The notes: generated by a model not told the origin, from the letters alone. A DNA stretch of 64,000 bases from Brevundimonas sp. UBA5866 (GCF_002432125.1 NZ_DJFS01000027.1:5719-69718), one strand, 5' to 3'; counted from the first letter of the stretch, positions 8,867 through 18,128 are shown. Program-made: numbers and translations.

Positions 8867-9718
8867 TTGGATCATTTCGTGCCGAAACAAGCGCCCATTC
8901 CACGTCGCAGACTGTCCCGCGAGGGACTGTTGCTGATCAAAAGCTTCGAGGGTTTCCGCCCTCGTGCTGTGGCGCGCCGTGATGGCACACTGACCATAGG
9001 CTATGGCCACACGCTTTCGGCCCGCGAAGGAATCGACATCAGCGAGCAGGAAGCCGAGCTTCTGCTGCTGCACGACCTGATCCCTGTGGTGGATTTCCTG
9101 AACCAGAACGTGCGACGCAACCTCGGCCAGAACCAGTTCGACGCCCTGGTCAGCTTCGTTCACAGCATCGGCATAGAACGTTTCCAGCGCACCGACATAC
9201 TGGGCCTGATCCGTAAGGGGCGCATGCAGGACGCGGCCGAACTGCTGGCCGCCATTCCGGAGAGGCAGCAGCCCCCTATCGATACCCCCTATCGTCGCCG
9301 CTGTGCCGAACGGGCCTTGTTCGAAATGGATCGGGCAGAGAAGCCCTCTGTGATCCGGCTTCTCCTCTCACCCATCAGCCGTCCCGGTACCCGCCTGCCT
9401 CCGCCCTTGGAGGCTCCGCTGGGCACGACAGGCGTGGTTCGCCACGAAGGGCTGATAACGACGCCGCGCTGGTCCACCCCGTCTCGCAAACCGCGCGAAA
9501 ATGACGGCGATGCCGCCACCATCATCCTGCTGGCCGCCGTAGGGGTCATGTTGGGGGTCGCAGGCTATATGGCCTATCAGCACGGGGCGAATGTGCCCGT
9601 GATCCAGACCCACGGATTACTGCTGGGCGGCCTGCTCGCCTTCCTTGGGGCCTCCATACTGGGCGGCGCGGTCTGGATCTATGCGATCAGCTGCAAGCCC
9701 GTCCGCAAAACGGCCTGA
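8867..9718 (+). CDS. GH24 lysozyme-like protein with C-terminal membrane anchor
   Basis: 283 residues. Residues 15-150 match phage-type (T4-like, GH24) muramidases: the catalytic Glu is in IKSFEGFRP, the next strand is TLTIGYGHT, and the helical lobe contains NQFDALVSFVHSIG. After a proline-rich linker there are two hydrophobic segments (about 225-245 and 250-275). This looks like a cell-resident, membrane-tethered peptidoglycan hydrolase rather than a phage lysis gene, and no other phage genes are nearby. Start is uncertain: TTG 8867 or GTG 8879. An ATG at 8839 is in another frame, so a frameshift at the N-terminus is possible. Confidence 0.75.
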   Translation: MDHFVPKQAPIPRRRLSREGLLLIKSFEGFRPRAVARRDGTLTIGYGHTLSAREGIDISEQEAELLLLHDLIPVVDFLNQNVRRNLGQNQFDALVSFVHSIGIERFQRTDILGLIRKGRMQDAAELLAAIPERQQPPIDTPYRRRCAERALFEMDRAEKPSVIRLLLSPISRPGTRLPPPLEAPLGTTGVVRHEGLITTPRWSTPSRKPRENDGDAATIILLAAVGVMLGVAGYMAYQHGANVPVIQTHGLLLGGLLAFLGASILGGAVWIYAISCKPVRKTA

Positions 9719-9808
9719 ACGGGGGTCTGCGACAATAGGGTCGCGTTTTTGCCCTATACCGATGTGATCAATACTTCGCGTCCGCAACCGGACGCGCTAT
9801 GGCTGGTT

Positions 9809-9826
9809 ATAGCCATCTATGGCTAT
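9809..9826. repeat. Inverted repeat over a possible exoD start
   Basis: ATAGCCAT-CT-ATGGCTAT is a perfect 8-bp inverted repeat whose right arm contains the ATG at 9819. It could hide that start codon in a hairpin or be an operator if the true start is the ATG at 9855. A further copy of ATGGCT lies at 9799. Confidence 0.5.
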
Positions 9827-10604
9827 CACTGACCTATCGTCGCCCCGGACCTTAATGCCCGCCCCCTACACGTCTAAGCACGCTGACGAACACAGGACAT
9901 TTTCAAACGTCCTTGAGGGGTTGGGATACGGGGACGATCCGCAACTCACCATACGCGAAATGGTCGATGCGTTTGGCGAGCGCGGCTTTGGTGCCATGCT
10001 GCTGCTGCTGGCACTGATGGCCCTTTTCCCGTGGCCGCCGGGTGGCAAGGCCATTTTCTCGGTGCCGATCATTCTGATCTCTGTCGAGATGGCGTTCCAG
10101 AAAAGCCGGCTTTGGCTGCCGCCCTCGATCATGCGCAGCAGCGTCCAGCGGGCCACTTACCGCCGGCTGTTGAATACGCCTTTGGCCATGCCCCGCTGGG
10201 CCCGCAAACGCTTCATGGCCAAGGGAAACGGCGGCTCGGCGCGTTGGTTCAGACGCCGTGTCGGCGTGACGCCACGCACCCAGACACCACTGTCCCTGCT
10301 TCGCACCGCCGAACGGCTGACACGCCCGCGCTGGCCGTTGATGACAGGTGATCTGGCAGACACATTCATCGGTGCCGCCTGTATTTTTCTGGCGGTCATG
10401 ATGGCGCTGCCGGTGCCGTTCGGCGACATGCTGCCGGGGCTGGCCATTGCCGTGCTGGCGCTGGGGATCGTGCAGCGCGACGGCGTTTTCATCCTGATCG
10501 GCGCAATCGGCACAGCCGCCAGCGCGATCTATCTGGTTCTGGTCTGGAAGACTGTGGCCGCCATCGCGACCGGACTGTTCGGATGGTTCGGCAACCTGTT
10601 CTAG
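9819..10604 (+). CDS. ExoD family membrane protein
   Basis: 261-residue inner-membrane protein of the ExoD family, named for a Rhizobium exopolysaccharide gene; biochemical function unknown. Family marks are the N-terminal LTIREMVDAFGERGFGAMLLLLALMALFPWPPG segment, the LISVEMAFQKSRLWLPP segment, and a C-terminal group of three hydrophobic helices ending GLFGWFGNLF. Start is 9819 or, more in line with family length, the ATG at 9855. Flanked by short gaps with no operon partner. Confidence 0.82.
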   Translation: MAITDLSSPRTLMPAPYTSKHADEHRTFSNVLEGLGYGDDPQLTIREMVDAFGERGFGAMLLLLALMALFPWPPGGKAIFSVPIILISVEMAFQKSRLWLPPSIMRSSVQRATYRRLLNTPLAMPRWARKRFMAKGNGGSARWFRRRVGVTPRTQTPLSLLRTAERLTRPRWPLMTGDLADTFIGAACIFLAVMMALPVPFGDMLPGLAIAVLALGIVQRDGVFILIGAIGTAASAIYLVLVWKTVAAIATGLFGWFGNLF

Positions 10605-10644
10605 GCCCGAACCGCTCCTTCAGTTTGACGGTTGGACATCCGCT

Positions 10645-11001
10645 TCAGGACGCCTGACCGCTCAGCCCCTGCATGATCATACGGTTGATGTCGATCAGGG
10701 TCGCAAAGTCATCCTCGCCGCGCGCCACCAGAGAGGTGTGCTTGCCGACAAAGATGCTCAGCGAAATGATATGCGCCCGCACCTCTTGCGGCAGGGCGTT
10801 GTTCGGGTCCGAGCAGGCCGTAGCCAGCGTGGACCAAAGACGGCGGTTCCAGTCCAGCGCATCCATACGCTCGGCGAACTGGGTCTTGTCCAGAGTCGAG
10901 GCGTGCATCAGGGCACGTGTGACCTGACCGAACAGCCGATATTCCGTCTCGCGCGGGGCTTCAGCCCGCGTCGACGCCGTCTTGTACGCCTGAAGGGACA
11001 T
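10645..11001 (-). CDS. flaF: Flagellar biosynthesis regulator FlaF
   Basis: 118-residue FlaF ([11 protein letters not shown]...[15 protein letters not shown]...). In Caulobacter FlaF is needed for flagellin secretion/translation and acts against FlbT. The start at 11001 lies within flbT, giving a 41-base overlap in a different frame, so the two are co-translated. Flagellin genes themselves are not in the window. Confidence 0.92.
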   Translation of the reverse strand: MSLQAYKTASTRAEAPRETEYRLFGQVTRALMHASTLDKTQFAERMDALDWNRRLWSTLATACSDPNNALPQEVRAHIISLSIFVGKHTSLVARGEDDFATLIDINRMIMQGLSGQAS

Positions 11002-11386
11002 TGGCGAGCCTTTGCTCTTCGTATTCAACAATCTTACGAGCGCCCATCAGGGCTTTGTAATACTGACGGTTCATCACATGACGCGAGATGTTGACGCACT
11101 CGTTCAGGATGGCCGGGTTCTGGATGACACCCATGAACTCGGACAGTCGCAAAGCGAACTCGTCGTAGTATTTGGCCGCATCGTTCTCTTCCAGATACAT
11201 CATCATGATCGGGAAATAGATGCGCTTGGCCGGGGTGTTCACCTCGGCGGGCTGCATGATGTCTTTCTCGCGCAGCACGCTGGCCTTGTTCTGGAGTACC
11301 AGAACGCCACGACGGTCACCGTTTTGGACAACAGCGCCGTTCAGCACGAATTTCTCGCCGGGCTTCAGCGACAGTTTCAGAGCCAA
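10961..11386 (-). CDS. flbT: Flagellin translation repressor FlbT
   Basis: 141-residue FlbT ([27 protein letters not shown]...). It binds flagellin mRNA 5' regions and limits translation until the hook is complete. The start codon is TTG: GGAGAC (opposite 11395-11400) lies about eight bases before it, and no ATG fits. A small stem-loop (GTAGG-AACG-CCTAC, 11400-11413) overlaps the leader next to this ribosome site. First gene of a flbT-flaF operon. Confidence 0.93.
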   Translation of the reverse strand: MALKLSLKPGEKFVLNGAVVQNGDRRGVLVLQNKASVLREKDIMQPAEVNTPAKRIYFPIMMMYLEENDAAKYYDEFALRLSEFMGVIQNPAILNECVNISRHVMNRQYYKALMGARKIVEYEEQRLANVPSGVQDGVDAG

Positions 11387-11623
11387 GAGTAAAAGTCTCC
11401 GTAGGAACGCCTACCGTGAAGGTTGGCGACTGATGAAAAGTAACCCAACGTGGTTAACCATCTATTCTGATTTGCGCCCCACGGCCAAGTTTCCACAGTA
11501 CGATCTTGGTCGCGCGCGCGTAAGTCCGTTGCGATCGTGATGCGCCGATATGTCCATTCTGCATCGGAACGGTGCCGCCCCTCCCCCCGTTAATCATCTG
11601 TCCACTGTGCAGGGAGGCCGAAA

Positions 11624-12025
11624 ATGGCGGACGCACAAATCGATACCGACGGCGGCTTTGATCCCCAGGATACAGCCGAAGTGTTCGACGAGACCCATCT
11701 GGATGACGATGGGGACGGTGACATCCTGTTGGGTGAGATGGACGTCTTTGACGCCACTCGCCCGCACGATGAACGACAGAACCGCCCCGTTCCGGAAGAG
11801 GATTTTTCCGAAGAAGACGAACCGTCTGCTTTGGAGATCGAGGCCAATAGCCTTTTGGCCGCATCGCCCGTCCCGGACAGTGACGAGATCGAGCTGGTTT
11901 ACACGGGCCTTATGCGGAACCAGCGCGGCGCACAGGGCAGCGCGGCCCATTGGGAGGCCAAGAGGCTGTCCGACGAGGATGTCGGCGCGCTGGGATACAA
12001 AGACACAAACGAGGAAACACCATGA
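11624..12025 (+). CDS. Acidic hypothetical protein
   Basis: 133 residues, very rich in Asp and Glu through the first 90 residues, then a more ordered C-terminus (IELVYTGLMRNQRGAQGSAAHWEAKRLSDEDVGALGYK). No domain recognised and no signal peptide. A strong GGAGG ribosome site is 6-7 bases before the ATG. Its stop overlaps the next start (ATGA), so the two are translationally coupled. Probably a cytosolic lineage-specific protein. Confidence 0.7.
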   Translation: MADAQIDTDGGFDPQDTAEVFDETHLDDDGDGDILLGEMDVFDATRPHDERQNRPVPEEDFSEEDEPSALEIEANSLLAASPVPDSDEIELVYTGLMRNQRGAQGSAAHWEAKRLSDEDVGALGYKDTNEETP

Positions 12026-12225
12026 GCGAAGACCCTAAAAAGACTGAAAAAGATCATGACGTCGATGGCCCCGCGACACGTCGCGTCCCGCCGGAAAACG
12101 GAAAAACCGACCAACTGAAGGACAAGCTCCAAGACTCCGAGGACCGGCAGGAGGCCCTGCTGGACGAGGCGGTCGAGGAATCGATGGACGCCAGCGACCC
12201 GCCTTCGCCCAAACACATCACCTGA
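12022..12225 (+). CDS. Small charged hypothetical protein
   Basis: 67 residues, almost wholly hydrophilic, with alternating Lys and Asp/Glu (MSEDPKKTEKDHDVDGPATRR...KLQDSEDRQEALLDEAVEESMDASD). Likely disordered apart from one amphipathic helix around residues 32-55. Starts in the ATGA overlap with the acidic gene upstream. No known family. Confidence 0.6.
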   Translation: MSEDPKKTEKDHDVDGPATRRVPPENGKTDQLKDKLQDSEDRQEALLDEAVEESMDASDPPSPKHIT

Positions 12226-12290
12226 ACACTGTTCAGCATCGTTTCTTTAAGCTACCTGCTAGGGGTACCCCTATCAGGAGCAGGTTTCGT

Positions 12291-13154
12291 ATGAGCACCC
12301 GTTTTGAAGGCACGCAGGACTATATCGCCACCGACGATCTGAAGATCGCGGTCAATGCGGCTGTGGCGCTGGAGCGGCCTCTGCTGATCAAGGGCGAACC
12401 CGGCACCGGCAAGACGGTTCTGGCCTATGAGCTGGCCAAGGCCCTGAACGCGCCGCTCATCACCTGGCACATCAAGTCCACCACCAAGGCCCACAACGGC
12501 CTTTACGAATACGACGCCGTCAGCCGCCTGCGCGACAGCCAACTGGGCGATGAGCGCGTCAAGGACGTCCGCAACTACCTGAAGAAGGGTAAGCTGTGGG
12601 AGGCGTTTACCTCCGACGTGCGCCCTGTCCTGCTGATCGACGAGATCGACAAGGCCGATATCGAGTTCCCGAACGACCTGCTTCAGGAACTGGACCGGAT
12701 GGAGTTCTACGTTCAGGAAACGAACGAGACGATCAAGGCCGAGGTCCGCCCTGTCGTGGTCATCACCTCGAACAACGAGAAGGAACTGCCGGACGCCTTC
12801 CTGCGCCGCTGCTTCTTCCACTACATTCGCTTCCCCGACGCCGAGACGATGAAGGACATCGTCGAGGTCCACTTCCCCGGCATCAAGCCGCGTCTGGTGT
12901 CCGAGGCCCTGCGGACCTTCTACGAGATCCGCGAAACGCCGGGTCTGAAGAAGAAGCCCTCCACCAGCGAACTGCTGGACTGGCTGAAACTGCTGCTGGT
13001 GGACGAGATCGATCCCGAGACCCTGCGCGAAAAGTCTCCGAACAAGCTGATCCCGCCGCTGCACGGTGCCCTGCTGAAGAACGAGCAGGACATCCACCTG
13101 TTCGAACGGCTGGCCTTCCTCGCCCGCCGCGAGGGCGTAAGGCCCGGTAGCTAA
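12291..13154 (+). CDS. MoxR family AAA+ ATPase
   Basis: 287-residue MoxR-type AAA+ ATPase, a chaperone-like enzyme that usually activates metal enzymes or complexes together with a von Willebrand A partner. Walker A is GEPGTGKT (35-42), Walker B is LLIDEID, sensor 1 is VVITSNNEKELPDAFLRRC, with the arginine finger in the last. It is nearly full length for the CoxD-like subgroup. AGGAG precedes the ATG by about 10 bases. Unusually, no vWA (CoxE-like) gene follows. Confidence 0.9.
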   Translation: MSTRFEGTQDYIATDDLKIAVNAAVALERPLLIKGEPGTGKTVLAYELAKALNAPLITWHIKSTTKAHNGLYEYDAVSRLRDSQLGDERVKDVRNYLKKGKLWEAFTSDVRPVLLIDEIDKADIEFPNDLLQELDRMEFYVQETNETIKAEVRPVVVITSNNEKELPDAFLRRCFFHYIRFPDAETMKDIVEVHFPGIKPRLVSEALRTFYEIRETPGLKKKPSTSELLDWLKLLLVDEIDPETLREKSPNKLIPPLHGALLKNEQDIHLFERLAFLARREGVRPGS

Positions 13155-13246
13155 ATCCCCGAGATTACGGCTACGTCATCGCATTACTGCGAATTCACTG
13201 GTCTTGCCGGCGCTTGATGCTCAACTGGCACGTCTAGGAGTTGGAT

Positions 13247-14038
13247 ATGTACAAGCTGATACTGCCACTTGCCGCTCTGCTTGCCTTGGGCGCATGCGAC
13301 TCTAACGAGGGTGTGCGCGTAGGCCGTAGTGTCGAAATCCATTCCGATTCCGACAGCGGCACTTCCTCCAAGGGCCTCAAGGTCATCAGCACGCTTCAGT
13401 GCCCGTCCGATCAAGGTGTATTGACCCGCATCGGCTCGGCCAGCGTTGACGGCAAAACCTGCACCTATACCGGTCCGCGCGGGTCTGAAGTCAAACTGCA
13501 TCTGGTGGCATTGGATGGCCAATCTTCAGAGCACATTCTGAAAGACTTCCAGACCCAGTTGGTCCCTTCGGTTGACGGTGCCCATGTGACCGCCACTGCG
13601 AAAACCGGCGAGGGCGCAGGCGAGGAAACCGCCGATGTGCGCCTGCCGGGCCTCAGCGTCAAAGCCGAAGGCGACCGCGCCAACATCAGCCTGCCCGGTA
13701 TGCGTATCGAAGCGGATGGCAACAAAGCCAACATCCGTATCGGCGGACTGGTCATCAAGGCCGACGATGAAGGCAGCTCGATCATCAGCAACGGTGCCAC
13801 CATTACGGCCGATGGAAACGGCGCGACGGTTAAATCCAACAGCCGTCAGGCGATCCGCGCCACCATGATCCACGCTATGTCCAAGCCCGATGCAGAGGGC
13901 TGGCGTGTGGTGGGCTATGAGGCTCGCGGCCCCGGCGGCGGCCCTATGGTGGTTGCGACCTTCCGCACCCGCGACCGCGATGAAGGGACTATCGTCGACT
14001 CCGTTCGCGAGCTGGTACTGCTCAACGTCGGCGATTAA
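13247..14038 (+). CDS. Lipoprotein with short internal repeats
   Basis: 263-residue predicted lipoprotein. The lipobox is ALLALGAC, with Cys at about residue 17. The middle (about residues 120-200) holds four to five imperfect repeats of about 14 residues of the form (E/D)G-x2-A-x-I-x-L-P-G-x2-I-x-A, probably a stack of short beta strands. The last 60 residues (GWRVVGYEARGPGGGPMVVATFRTR) look globular. ATG at 13247 is chosen because AGGAG ends six bases upstream; a TTG two codons earlier is open. No family recognised. Confidence 0.65.
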   Translation: MYKLILPLAALLALGACDSNEGVRVGRSVEIHSDSDSGTSSKGLKVISTLQCPSDQGVLTRIGSASVDGKTCTYTGPRGSEVKLHLVALDGQSSEHILKDFQTQLVPSVDGAHVTATAKTGEGAGEETADVRLPGLSVKAEGDRANISLPGMRIEADGNKANIRIGGLVIKADDEGSSIISNGATITADGNGATVKSNSRQAIRATMIHAMSKPDAEGWRVVGYEARGPGGGPMVVATFRTRDRDEGTIVDSVRELVLLNVGD

Positions 14039-14100
14039 TCCCAAGGTTTTACCTCCGTCGCCCTTGAAAGCGCCGCCTTGGTGGTTCACCTGACCAGCCC

Positions 14101-14775
14101 ATGAGCAGGACGATCCCCTTGGCACTCCGCGACGAAGACGAACTGGCACCGCTTCCGAAAAAGCCCCGCACCCCCAAGCCCCCACGGGCGTGGCAGCGCA
14201 TGCTGTCCGGTCGCCGACTGGATCTGCTGGACCCCTCGCCCTTCGATATCGAGATCGAGGACATCGCCCACGGCCTGGCCCGCGTGGCACGCTGGAACGG
14301 CCAGACCATTGGCGAGCATGCTTTTTCGGTCGCCCAGCACTCGCTGATCGTCGAGGAGTTGTGCCGTGTGATCCGTCCGGGGCTGGAGCCCAAATGGCAG
14401 ATGGCAGCCTTGCTGCATGACGCCTCGGAATATGTGATCGGGGATATGATCTCGCCGTTCAAATCGGCGCTCGGCTCGTCCTACAAGGATTTCGAGGCCC
14501 GACTCGAGGCGGCCATTCACGTCCGCTTCCAGCTGCCACCCAAGACACCGCAGACCATCAAGGCGCTGATCAAAAAAGCCGACAAGGCCTGCGCCTTCTT
14601 TGAAGCCACCCAATTGGCAGGCTTCAACAAGCGCGAGTCGGTGCAGATTTTCGGCGCCCCGCCTGCCGGATATTCGATTACGCTTGAGCCCATGCCTGCG
14701 TTCGAAGCGCAAAAAGCGTATGTAGACCGCTACAGGGAACTGGCCGAAGCTACAGGACTCATCACCAAGGCCTGA
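14101..14775 (+). CDS. HD-domain phosphohydrolase (YfbR-like)
   Basis: 224-residue HD-superfamily protein. Metal ligands are a His in IGEHAFSVAQHSL (about residues 73-79) and the HD pair in LLHDASEYVIGD (about 106-107), followed by a conserved acidic residue near DMISPFK. This arrangement is like the YfbR/HDDC2 5'-deoxynucleotidases, so it probably removes phosphate from nucleotides, though the substrate is inferred. It has a longer, basic N-terminus than YfbR. The next gene begins 23 bases later on the same strand. Confidence 0.8.
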   Translation: MSRTIPLALRDEDELAPLPKKPRTPKPPRAWQRMLSGRRLDLLDPSPFDIEIEDIAHGLARVARWNGQTIGEHAFSVAQHSLIVEELCRVIRPGLEPKWQMAALLHDASEYVIGDMISPFKSALGSSYKDFEARLEAAIHVRFQLPPKTPQTIKALIKKADKACAFFEATQLAGFNKRESVQIFGAPPAGYSITLEPMPAFEAQKAYVDRYRELAEATGLITKA

Positions 14776-14797
14776 TCCGACCGCCACGAGGACATGG

Positions 14798-15781
14798 ATG
14801 ACCGACGGCGACGCCCACATCCCCCCGCACAGCGAGACGCACATCGGCGTCCGTATCGGGCTGTCTGCCGTCATCATATCCCTGCACCAGCGCGAAGCTG
14901 TGGTTCTGACGACCCATGCGCCCGATGGTGCACCGGCCCTTCCCTTCGGTCCCTTCGACCCGGTCAAGGACAGAACATTCGAGCTGGCGCTGCGTGACTT
15001 CGTGACCCAGCAAACGGGCTTCCAGCTGGGTTTCGTCGAGCAGCTCTATACCTTCGGGGACATTGGCCGCGCCTCGCCGCGGGCGTCCAGCGGCCCCCAA
15101 GGTGCCCGCGAAGTCTCCGTCGGATACCTGACCCTGACGCCCGACAGCTCACCTTCGTTTACGGGCCAGTCCGGTCAGGATGCGTCCTGGACCCCGCTTT
15201 TCCAGATATTTCCCTGGGAAGACTGGCGCAAAGGCCCGCCGGCATCCCTGCCCGCCCTGACCGATGGATTGCGTCTGTGGGCCGGAAACGATTCCCGCCG
15301 CCTGTCCCGCATCAACACCCTATTCGCACTGTCAGAAGATACGCGCTGGAACGAAGAGCGCGTCCTGGAGCGATACGAGCTTCTTTATGAAGCCGGACTG
15401 GTCGAGGAATCACACCGCGACAATCCCCGCGAATCGGGGCCGGCCATGCTGTCCGACCTGCCGATGGCATCCGACCACCGGCGCATTGCCGCCACGGGTC
15501 TTGGCCGTCTGCGCAGCAAGCTGAAATATCGCCCCGTGCTGTTCGACCTGATGGAAGACGAATTCACCCTGTCGAATCTGCAGTCAGCGGCAGAGGCGGT
15601 TTCGGGCCTGTCACTGCACAAACAGAACTTCCGGCGCGGCGTCGAACGTACGGGTCTGGTGACCGCAACGGGCCGATTTGCGACAGATACGGGCGGTCGT
15701 CCGGCCGAGCTTTTCCGCTATGTCGGTCCCGATATCGGCGGCGCGTCTGCATCCGGCCTCACCTTGCCGGGGCAGCGTTGA
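14798..15781 (+). CDS. NrtR-like regulator with degenerate NUDIX domain
   Basis: 327 residues. The N-terminal half has NUDIX-fold features (VVLTTHAPDG...FGPFDPVKDRTFELALRDFVTQQTGF), but the catalytic box is degenerate: the REUxEE core reads RDFVTQQ, so hydrolysis is unlikely. The C-terminal part (about 225-315, FTLSNLQSAAEAVSGLSLHKQNFRRGVERTGLV) matches the winged-helix domain of NrtR regulators, which bind DNA and sense ADP-ribose or related NAD metabolites. Likely a transcription factor using a dead NUDIX as ligand sensor. No NAD-synthesis gene is adjacent; it follows the HD phosphohydrolase by 22 bases. Confidence 0.75.
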   Translation: MTDGDAHIPPHSETHIGVRIGLSAVIISLHQREAVVLTTHAPDGAPALPFGPFDPVKDRTFELALRDFVTQQTGFQLGFVEQLYTFGDIGRASPRASSGPQGAREVSVGYLTLTPDSSPSFTGQSGQDASWTPLFQIFPWEDWRKGPPASLPALTDGLRLWAGNDSRRLSRINTLFALSEDTRWNEERVLERYELLYEAGLVEESHRDNPRESGPAMLSDLPMASDHRRIAATGLGRLRSKLKYRPVLFDLMEDEFTLSNLQSAAEAVSGLSLHKQNFRRGVERTGLVTATGRFATDTGGRPAELFRYVGPDIGGASASGLTLPGQR

Positions 15782-15881
15782 AATAGAACAGAATTTTTCT
15801 GAAAAAACAGCTTGCAAGGCAAAGGCCCGTTAGCTACATAGCGCTCCTCAACCGGCCCCTACGGGGACCTGACGATCTCGC

Positions 15882-15971
<90 letters not shown>

Positions 15972-16021
15972 CGATCACCTTCCCTGAAAATAGATATCAG
16001 CCCTACGGGCACCCCTTCGGG

Positions 16022-17236
16022 TTATCGACGTGTGCCGTCCACATAGGCCGCGTGGAGCAAGGGTGCGCCCAGCCAATAGCTCAGCTCTGCCGGACGCTGG
16101 ATATCCCAGACGGCCAGATCGGCGCGTTTGCCCGCTTCAATCGTTCCCACTTCGTCCTGCATGCCCAGAGCCCGCGCGGCATTACGCGTGGCTCCCGTCA
16201 GTGCCTCCTCTGGCGTCAGGCGGAACTGGACGCAGGCCAGATTGAGCGTCGCCGTCATCGACGCCACAGGCGAGGTGCCGGGGTTGCAGTCTGTAGCCAA
16301 CGCCATCGGCACGCCATAGCGGCGCATAAGGTCAACTGGCGGTACTTTCGTCTCGCGCAGCATCAGGAAGGCGCCGGGCAGCAGAACCCCGACCGATCCG
16401 GCCGTAGCCATCGCCGCGATACCCTCTTCGTTCGAATATTCGATATGGTCCGCCGACAGCGCGTTAAATCGCGCCGCCAGTGCCGCGCCGTCACTGTCAG
16501 ACAACTGGTCCGCATGTAGCTTTACCGGAAGGCCCAGCGATTTCGCCCTGTCGAACAGACGGCTGACCTCATCGACCGAAAAGGCAATCGGCTCGCAATA
16601 GGCATCCACCGCATCGACCAAACCCTCGGCATGGGCGGCGGGCAGGATGTCATCCACAGCCTTATCCACATAGGCGGCGCGGTCGGTCTTATGCTCGGGC
16701 GGCAAGGCGTGCAGGCCCAGATAGGAGGTGCGAACCCGCACCCCGCCTTCGCGCCCGATGCGGCGGGCGACGCGCAGCATCTTCAGCTCGCTGTCGCGGT
16801 CCAAGCCATAGCCGGACTTGATCTCCACCGTGGTGACGCCCGTGTCCTTCAGCCCCTGCAACCGCTTCATGGCCGAGGCGAAAAGCTCATCCTCGCTCTC
16901 TTCACGGGTGGCACGGACGGATGAGACGATACCGCCACCAGAGCGGGCGATCTCCTCATAGCTGACGCCTTGCAGACGTTGCTCGAACTCGCCCGAGCGG
17001 TCGCCGCCGAACACCAGATGGGTGTGGCAGTCGATCAGGCCGGGCGTGACCCAGCGACCTTCCAGCCTGTCCGTGCGGACGGCGGTATGTTCGGGCAGGT
17101 CTTGCCTCGCCCCGATCCAGACGATCACCCCGTCGCGGATCAGGATCGCGCCATCATCGACGGCTCCATAGGGCGCGCCACCCTCCGTCATGGTAGCCAG
17201 CCTGCATTCGGTAATGAGAAGGTCCGCTTCGATCAT
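16022..17236 (-). CDS. hutI: Imidazolonepropionase
   Basis: Third step of histidine breakdown: hydrolyses imidazolone propionate to N-formimino-glutamate. The 404-residue amidohydrolase has the metal HxH in [15 protein letters not shown], the family segment [20 protein letters not shown], metal/catalytic residues in [14 protein letters not shown] and [10 protein letters not shown], and the C-terminal Asp in [12 protein letters not shown]. The ATG at 17236 overlaps the hutG stop (ATGA), showing coupling and deciding the start over a longer open frame. Confidence 0.96.
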   Translation of the reverse strand: MIEADLLITECRLATMTEGGAPYGAVDDGAILIRDGVIVWIGARQDLPEHTAVRTDRLEGRWVTPGLIDCHTHLVFGGDRSGEFEQRLQGVSYEEIARSGGGIVSSVRATREESEDELFASAMKRLQGLKDTGVTTVEIKSGYGLDRDSELKMLRVARRIGREGGVRVRTSYLGLHALPPEHKTDRAAYVDKAVDDILPAAHAEGLVDAVDAYCEPIAFSVDEVSRLFDRAKSLGLPVKLHADQLSDSDGAALAARFNALSADHIEYSNEEGIAAMATAGSVGVLLPGAFLMLRETKVPPVDLMRRYGVPMALATDCNPGTSPVASMTATLNLACVQFRLTPEEALTGATRNAARALGMQDEVGTIEAGKRADLAVWDIQRPAELSYWLGAPLLHAAYVDGTRR

Positions 17237-18123
17237 CGCGACGACACTCCGCTCAGGATCTCGCAGAACCACCGCCCCGCCGTCAGCGAGCCCAGATCAC
17301 CGACCTCAAGGGATGGATCGTATTCCGTCAGGTCCACCACGCGCACCTTGGGATGCGCGCCGACCACGCGGGCTGCGTCGAAAAACTCATGCACCGACAC
17401 GCCCCCCGGCCTTGCCCCCGGAGAGGCGGGCCACTGGCTGCGGTCGATCACGTCGATGTCGAAATCGACATAGATGACCTCGCAAAGGGCCGACAGGCGC
17501 TCCAGCTCCTCGGCCACCACAGCGGCCAATCCCCGCTCGCGGCACTCGCGGGCAGTCCGCACGCTGATGCCCGCCGCCTTGGCCTTTTCATGGGCGCGGC
17601 GGGTGTTGGCAAAGGGGGCCAAGCCCACCTGACTGATGCGGTGCCCGTCCATACCGTCATCCAGCAGGGCCTGAATGGGGTTGCCGTTAGTCAGGCCCTG
17701 ATCGGTATCGCGCAGGTCGAAATGGGCATCCAGCGTGAGAACGCCCACGCGGTCCAGTCCCAGTGCATGCACACCCGCACGCGTGATGGCATTATTGCCG
17801 CCGACAAGGATGGTCAGGTCGCGATGTGCGTGTTCCTTCACCGCATCGCGCACCGGCTCGAATGCATCGGCTGGAGAGACGGCCTTCAACGGCACATCGC
17901 CCGCATCATGCACGCGGATGTCCAGCTCCAGACCCGTCTCGACATCATAGGTCGAAAGGCGCGGCAAAACGCCCCTCAGCGCCTTTGGTCCCAGATCGCA
18001 CCGCCCCGGCGTCAGCGACCGCTCGTTTAGCGGTGCCCCCACCAAGGCCACCCGCGCATAGGGATAATCCCCGACCAAATCCCCGACGGAACGCCAACCC
18101 AAGGCTTCGGAGTGTTCACTCAT
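17233..18123 (-). CDS. hutG: Formimidoylglutamase / N-formylglutamate-type ureohydrolase
   Basis: Ureohydrolase-family enzyme of 296 residues acting on N-formimino-glutamate. Mn ligand motifs DAHFDLRD and DFDIDVID are intact. The first ligand motif reads GGNNAITR, so the usual GGDH/GGGH His is Asn here. Position between hutC and hutI fixes its role. The ATG at 18123 is preferred over ATG at 18132 because AAGGA lies eight bases upstream of the former and directly abuts the latter; even so it starts only a few bases after the hutC stop. Confidence 0.9.
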   Translation of the reverse strand: MSEHSEALGWRSVGDLVGDYPYARVALVGAPLNERSLTPGRCDLGPKALRGVLPRLSTYDVETGLELDIRVHDAGDVPLKAVSPADAFEPVRDAVKEHAHRDLTILVGGNNAITRAGVHALGLDRVGVLTLDAHFDLRDTDQGLTNGNPIQALLDDGMDGHRISQVGLAPFANTRRAHEKAKAAGISVRTARECRERGLAAVVAEELERLSALCEVIYVDFDIDVIDRSQWPASPGARPGGVSVHEFFDAARVVGAHPKVRVVDLTEYDPSLEVGDLGSLTAGRWFCEILSGVSSR

Positions 18124-18128
18124 GGCGG

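Noticed and set aside
8867..9718. Lysozyme gene as a sign of a prophage.
   Set aside because: No holin, integrase, tail or terminase genes are nearby and the protein has its own membrane anchor.
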